From contig OZ025206.1 in the NCBI GenBank assembly GCA_964019055.1, positions 415,001 to 479,000 on the forward strand: DNA of 64,000 bases. The letters are read 5' to 3'. Shown one piece after another: positions 57,801 through 64,000 of the stretch. Made by a program: the position numbers and the translations under genes. How positions within the stretch are numbered: the first letter of the stretch is position 1; each line of letters begins with the position of its first letter. A model generated the notes under the pieces. That model did not search any database, was not told the DNA's origin, and saw only the letters and a list, made by a program, of their open reading frames with translations. Source of the DNA: Anthopleura xanthogrammica. Taxonomy: Eukaryota; Cnidaria; Anthozoa; Actiniaria; Actiniidae.

Positions 57801-60800
57801 TCGATCAAAACCATGGGCTATAGCCTATGCTTTTTGGTCCAAAATGGTTAAAAATCAGCTAATTTTCATTTTTCAAAAATAATTGATAATTTTGCAAAAG
57901 GTGTGAAAATGTCCCAAAATCGATCAAAACCATGGGCTATAGCCTATGCTTTTTGGTCCAAAATGGTTAAAAATCAGCTAATTTTCATTTTTCAAAAATA
58001 ATTGATAATTTTACAAAAGGTGTGAAAATGACTAAAAATCGATCAAAACCATGGGCTATAGCCTATGCTTTTTGGTCCAAAATGGTTAAAAATCAGCTAA
58101 TTTTCATTTTTCAAAAATGATTGATAATTTTCCAAAAGGTGTGAAAATGACCCTAAATCGATCAAAACCATGGGCTATAGCCTATGCTTTTTGGTCAAAA
58201 ATTACCAAAAACCAGCTGTTTTTCATACTTCAGAAATATTTCGTAATTTTCCAAAAGGTGTGAAAATGACCCAAAATCGATCAAAACCATGGGCTATAGC
58301 CTATGCTTTTTGGTCCAAAATGGTTAAAAATCAGCTTATTTTCATTTTTCATAAAATAATTTATAATTTTCCAAAAGGTGTGAAAATGACTCAAAATCGA
58401 TCAAAACCATGGCCTATGGTTTTTTGTCCAAAATGGTTAAAAATCAGCTAATTTTCATTTTTCAAAAATGATTGATAATTTTCCAAAAGGTGTGAAAATG
58501 ACCCAAAATCGATCAACACCATGGGCTATAGCCTATGCTTTTAAATCGAAAAGGGCCAAAAATCAGTTGTTTTTCATTGTTGATAATTTATTTATAATTT
58601 TCCAAAAGGTGTGAAAATGACCCTAAATCGATCAAAACCATGGGCTATAGCCTATGCTTTTTAATCAAAAAAGGCCAAAAATCAGCTGTTTTTTATTGTT
58701 GATAATTGATTTATAATTTTCCGAAAGGTGTCAAAATGACCTTAAATCGATCAAAACCATAGGCTATAGCGTATGCTTTTTGGTCCAAAATGGTTAAAAA
58801 TCAGCTAATTTTCATTTTTCAAAAATAATTGATAATTTTCCAAAAGGTGTGAAAATGACCCTAAATCGGTCAAAACCATGGGCTATAGCCTATGCTTTTT
58901 GGTCAAAAATGGCCAAAAATCAGCTGTTTTTCATACTTCAGAAATATTTCGTAATTTTCCAAAAGGTGTCCTAATGTCCCAAAATCGATCAAAACCATGG
59001 GCTATAGCCTATGCTTTTTGGTCCAAAATGGTTAAAAATCAGCTTATTTTCATTTTTCAAAAATAATTGATAATTTTGCAAAAGGTGTGAAAATGTCCCA
59101 AAATCGATCAAAACCATGGGCTATAGCCTATGCTTTTTGGTCCAAAATGGTTAAAAATCAGCTAATTTTCATTTTTCAAAAATAATTGATAATTTTACAA
59201 AAGGTGTGAAAATGACTCAAAATCGATCAAAACCATGGGCTATAGCCTATGCTTTTTGGTCCAAAATGGTTAAAAATCAGCTAATTTTCATTTTTCAAAA
59301 ATGATTGATAATTTTCCAAAAGGTGTGAAAATGACCCAAAATCGATCAACACCATGGGCTATAGCCTATGCTTTTAAATCGAAAAGGGCCAAAAATCAGC
59401 TGTTTTTCATTGTTGATAATTTATTTATAATTTTCCAAAAGGTGTGAAAATGACCCAAAATCGATCAAAACCATGGGCTATAGCCTATGCTTTTTAATCA
59501 AAAAAGGCCAAAAATCAGCTGTTTTTTATTGTTGATAATTGATTTATAATTTTCCAAAAGGTGTCAAAATGACCTTAAATCGATCAAAACCATAGGCTAT
59601 AGCGTATGCTTTTTGGTCCAAAATGGTTAAAAATCAGCTAATTTTCATTTTTCAAAAATAATTGATAATTTTCCAAAAGGTGTCAAAATGACCTTAAATC
59701 GATCAAAACCATAGGCTATAGCGTATGCTTTTTGGTCCAAAATGGTTAAAAATCAGCTAATTTTCATTTTTCAAAAATAATTGATAATTTTCCAAAAGGT
59801 GTGAAAATGACCCTAAATCGGTCAAAACCATGGGCTATAGCCTATGCTTTTTGGTCCAAAATGGTTAAAAATCAGCTAATTTTCATTTTTAAAAAATAAT
59901 TGATAATTTTCCAAAAGGTGTGAAAATGACCCAAAATCGATCAACACCATGGGCTATAGCCTATGCTTTTAAATCGAAAAGGGCCAAAAATCAGTTGTTT
60001 TTCATTGTTGATAATTTATTTATAATTTTCCAAAAGGTGTGAAAATGACCCTAAATCGATCAAAACCATGGGCTATAGCCTATGCTTTTTAATCAAAAAA
60101 GGCCAAAAATCAGCTGTTTTTTATTGTTGATAATTGATTTATAATTTTCCGAAAGGTGTCAAAATGACCTTAAATCGATCAAAACCATAGGCTATAGCGT
60201 ATGCTTTTTGGTCCAAAATGGTTAAAAATCAGCTAATTTTCATTTTTCAAAAATAATTGATAATTTTCCAAAAGGTGTGAAAATGACCCTAAATCGGTCA
60301 AAACCATGGGCTATAGCCTATGCTTTTTGGTCAAAAATGGCCAAAAATCAGCTGTTTTTCATACTTCAGAAATATTTCGTAATTTTCCAAAAGGTGTCCT
60401 AATGTCCCAAAATCGATCAAAACCATGGGCTATAGCCTATGCTTTTTGGTCCAAAATGGTTAAAAATCAGCTTATTTTCATTTTTCAAAAATAATTGATA
60501 ATTTTGCAAAAGGTGTGAAAATGTCCCAAAATCGATCAAAACCATGGGCTATAGCCTATGCTTTTTGGTCCAAAATGGTTAAAAATCAGCTAATTTTCAT
60601 TTTTCAAAAATAATTGATAATTTTACAAAAGGTGTGAAAATGACTCAAAATCGATCAAAACCATGGGCTATAGCCTATGCTTTTTGGTCCAAAATGGTTA
60701 AAAATCAGCTAATTTTCATTTTTCAAAAATGATTGATAATTTTCCAAAAGGTGTGAAAATGACCCAAAATCGATCAACACCATGGGCTATAGCCTATGCT

Positions 60801-63800
60801 TTTAAATCGAAAAGGGCCAAAAATCAGCTGTTTTTCATTGTTGATAATTTATTTATAATTTTCCAAAAGGTGTGAAAATGACCCAAAATCGATCAAAACC
60901 ATGGGCTATAGCCTATGCTTTTTAATCAAAAAAGGCCAAAAATCAGCTGTTTTTTATTGTTGATAATTGATTTATAATTTTCCAAAAGGTGTCAAAATGA
61001 CCTTAAATCGATCAAAACCATAGGCTATAGCGTATGCTTTTTGGTCCAAAATGGTTAAAAATCAGCTAATTTTCATTTTTCAAAAATAATTGATAATTTT
61101 CCAAAAGGTGTCAAAATGACCTTAAATCGATCAAAACCATAGGCTATAGCGTATGCTTTTTGGTCCAAAATGGTTAAAAATCAGCTAATTTTCATTTTTC
61201 AAAAATAATTGATAATTTTCCAAAAGGTGTGAAAATGACCCTAAATCGGTCAAAACCATGGGCTATAGCCTATGCTTTTTGGTCAAAAATGGCCAAAAAT
61301 CAGCTGTTTTTCATACTTCAGAAATATTTCGTAATTTTCCAAAAGGTGTCCTAATGTCCCAAAATCGATCAAAACCATGGGCTATAGCCTATGCTTTTTG
61401 GTCCAAAATGGTTAAAAATCAGCTTATTTTCATTTTTCAAAAATAATTGATAATTTTGCAAAAGGTGTGAAAATGTCCCAAAATCGATCAAAACCATGGG
61501 CTATAGCCTATGCTTTTTGGTCCAAAATGGTTAAAAATCAGCTAATTTTCATTTTTCAAAAATAATTGATAATTTTACAAAAGGTGTGAAAATGACTCAA
61601 AATCGATCAAAACCATGGGCTATAGCCTATGCTTTTTGGTCCAAAATGGTTAAAAATCAGCTAATTTTCATTTTTCAAAAATGATTGATAATTTTCCAAA
61701 AGGTGTGAAAATGACCCAAAATCGATCAACACCATGGGCTATAGCCTATGCTTTTAAATCGAAAAGGGCCAAAAATCAGCTGTTTTTCATTGTTGATAAT
61801 TTATTTATAATTTTCCAAAAGGTGTGAAAATGACCCAAAATCGATCAAAACCATGGGCTATAGCCTATGCTTTTTAATCAAAAAAGGCCAAAAATCAGCT
61901 GTTTTTTATTGTTGATAATTGATTTATAATTTTCCAAAAGGTGTCAAAATGACCTTAAATCGATCAAAACCATAGGCTATAGCGTATGCTTTTTGGTCCA
62001 AAATGGTTAAAAATCAGCTAATTTTCATTTTTCAAAAATAATTGATAATTTTCCAAAAGGTGTCAAAATGACCTTAAATCGATCAAAACCATAGGCTATA
62101 GCGTATGCTTTTTGGTCCAAAATGGTTAAAAATCAGCTAATTTTCATTTTTCAAAAATAATTGATAATTTTCCAAAAGGTGTGAAAATGACCCTAAATCG
62201 GTCAAAGCCATGGGCTATAGCCTATGCTTTTTGGTCAAAAATGGCCAAAAATCAGCTGTTTTTCATACTTCAGAAATATTTCGTAATTTTCCAAAAGGTG
62301 TCCTAATGTCCCAAAATCGATCAAAACCATGGGCTATAGCCTATGCTTTTTGGTCCAAAATGGTTAAAAATCAGCTAATTTTCATTTTTCAAAAATAATT
62401 GATAATTTTGCAAAAGGTGTGAAAATGTCCCAAAATCGATCAAAACCATGGGCTATAGCCTATGCTTTTTGGTCCAAAATGGTTAAAAATCAGCTAATTT
62501 TCATTTTTCAAAAATAATTGATAATTTTACAAAAGGTGTGAAAATGACTCAAAATCGATCAAAACCATGGGCTATAGCCTATGCTTTTTGGTCCAAAATG
62601 GTTAAAAATCAGCTAATTTTCATTTTTCAAAAATGATTGATAATTTTCCAAAAGGTGTGAAAATGACCCAAAATCGATCAACACCATGGGCTATAGCCTA
62701 TGCTTTTAAATCGAAAAGGGCCAAAAATCAGCTGTTTTTCATTGTTGATAATTTATTTATAATTTTCCAAAAGGTGTCCAAATGACCCAAAATCGATCAA
62801 AACCATGGGCTATAGCCTATGCTTTTTAATCAAAAAAGGCCAAAAATCAGCTGTTTTTTATTGTTGATAATTGATTTATAATTTTCCGAAAGGTGTCAAA
62901 ATGACCTTAAATCGATCAAAACCATAGGCTATAGCGTATGCTTTTTGGTCCAAAATGGTTAAAAATCAGCTAATTTTCATTTTTCAAAAATAATTGATAA
63001 TTTTCCAAAAGGTGTGAAAATGACCCAAAATCGATCAACACCATGGGCTATAGCCTATGCTTTTAAATCGAAAAGGGCCAAAAATCAGCTGTTTTTCATT
63101 TTTCAAAAATAATTGATAATTTTCCAAAAAGTGTGAAAATGACCCAAAATCGATCAAAACCATGGGCTATAGCCTATGCTTTTTGGTCCAAAATGGTTAA
63201 AAATCAGCTGTTTTTTATACTTCAGAAATATTTCGTAATTTTCCAAAAGGTGTGAAAATGACCCAAAATCGATCAAAACCATGGGCTATAGCCTATGCTT
63301 TTTGGTCCAAAATGGTTAAAAATCAGCTAATTTTCATTTTTAAAAAATAATTGATAATTTTCCAAAAGGTGTGAAAATGACCCTAAATCGATCAAAACCA
63401 TGGGCTATAGCCTATGCTTTTTGGTCCAAAATGGTTAAAAATCAGCTAATTTTCATTTTTAAAAAATAATTGATAATTTTCCAAAAGGTGTGAAAATTAC
63501 CCAAAATCGATCAACACCATGGGCTATAGCCTATGCTTTTAAATCGAAAAGGGCCAAAAATCAGCTGTTTTTCATTGTTGATAATTTATTTATAATTTTC
63601 CAAAAGGTGTGAAAATGACCCAAAATCGATCAAAACTATGGGCTATAGCCTATGGTTTTTGGTCCAAAATGGTTAAAAATCAGCTAATTTTCATTTTTCA
63701 AAAATAATTTATTATATTCCAAAAGTTGTGAAAATGACCCTAAATCGATCAAAACCATGGGCTATAGCCTATGCTTTTTGGTCCAAAATGGTTAAAAATC

Positions 63801-64000
63801 AGCTTATTTTCATTTTTCATAAAATAATTGATAATTTTGCAAAAAGTGTGAAAATGACCCCAAATCGATCAAAACCATGGGCTATAGCCTATGCTTTTTG
63901 GTCCAAAATGGTTAAAAATCAGCTAATTTTCATTTTTTAAAAATAATTGATAATTTTCCAAAAGGTGTGAAAATGACCCTAAATCGATCAAAACCATGGG
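51890..64000. repeat. 119-bp satellite DNA array with 952-bp higher-order repeats, cut by the window edge
   Basis: About 100 head-to-tail monomers of 119 bp, AT-rich, each with a conserved CCATGGGCTATAGCCTATG block, GGTCCAAAATGG or variants, ATCAGCT and a CCAAAAGGTGT end. Several monomer types recur in fixed order: one with CATACTTCAGAAATATTTCG, one with AAATCGAAAAGGGCC, one with AATCAAAAAAGGCC, and one with CATAGGCTATAGCGTATGC. In the interior an eight-monomer block repeats almost identically at 952-bp spacing (matching positions 60306, 61258, 62210). Monomers near both visible ends are more mixed. The repeated 62-residue frames it opens are artefacts of monomer order, not genes. Confidence 0.97.
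60306..63050. repeat. Best-ordered stretch of 952-bp higher-order repeats
   Basis: Nearly three consecutive copies of the same eight-monomer order: CATACTTCAG type, GCAAAAGGTGT type, ACAAAAGGTGT type, AAATGATTGATA type, AAATCGAAAAGG type, AATCAAAAAAGG type, and two CATAGGCTATAGCG types. The copies differ at only a few bases, for example CAAAGCC for CAAAACC near 62205. In the third copy one CATAGG monomer is replaced. Confidence 0.9.

Noticed and set aside
52938..63940. Many identical 62-93-residue open frames on the plus strand
   Set aside because: They follow the monomer order of the 119-bp satellite. The unit length is not a multiple of three, so the frames are a side effect of particular monomer neighbours, and there are no starts, splice sites or domains.
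51890..64000. CRISPR-like array
   Set aside because: Repeats are contiguous 119-bp monomers with no unique spacers, and the DNA is animal.

Overview
The window is nuclear DNA of an animal, AT-rich and dominated by repeats. The most likely source is a cnidarian of the coral or sea-anemone type. This rests on two class A GPCR genes whose coding regions are single uninterrupted frames, decayed CR1-like LINEs and Penelope-like elements (PLEs), an interstitial TTAGGG run and many small inverted-repeat elements. No marker fixes the species. There is no bacterial-style operon, rRNA gene or CRISPR array.

Host genes, all on the minus strand: (1) a class A GPCR at 2632-3822; (2) a second, neuropeptide-receptor-like class A GPCR at 28491-29624; (3) a multi-exon SPARC/follistatin-like gene, reconstructed here from splice sites. 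Its three visible coding exons are 51308-51523 (follistatin-like plus Kazal), 49973-50160 (start of the extracellular calcium-binding domain) and 48131-48310 (EF-hand pair and stop). Exon phases agree (1/1, then 0/0). The first exon(s), with the signal peptide, were not found and would lie beyond the right edge. Three weaker exon-like stretches (6624-6900 with 7225-7267, 34429-34650, 41643-41757) are recorded with low confidence.

Layout: 1-1020 is a PLE 3' fragment with a GIY-YIG endonuclease domain between 88-bp inverted repeats. 1-2 kb holds microsatellites. 2.5-3.9 kb is GPCR 1. 4693-5444 is a TTAA-flanked MITE-like element. 5.4-24.9 kb is mostly gene-poor, with a LINE tail (15.9-16.7 kb), a fold-back element (17.55 kb), minisatellites and an 830-bp octamer array (21.07-21.90 kb). 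24.96-26.35 kb is a frameshifted CR1-like LINE. 28.5-29.6 kb is GPCR 2. 31.4-32.6 kb is a GGTAGT-derived array. 33.2-38.5 kb is a retroelement graveyard with several hammerhead-ribozyme-like motifs, a 95-bp-arm palindrome, a His/Gln-type triplet array, a LINE fragment and a second PLE fragment. 42.85-45.21 kb is a terminal-inverted-repeat element with a smaller one nested inside. 48.1-51.5 kb is the SPARC-like gene, with minisatellites and two MITE-like inverted repeats in its introns. 51.89-64.0 kb is a 119-bp satellite, about 100 copies, with an eight-monomer (952-bp) higher-order repeat, running off the right edge.

Points most worth a second look: the satellite with its higher-order structure and 28-bp dyad, which may sit inside an intron of the SPARC-like gene; the head-to-head pair of hammerhead-like sequences in the 33.7-kb palindrome and related motifs at four other places; and several apparently uncatalogued inverted-repeat elements.
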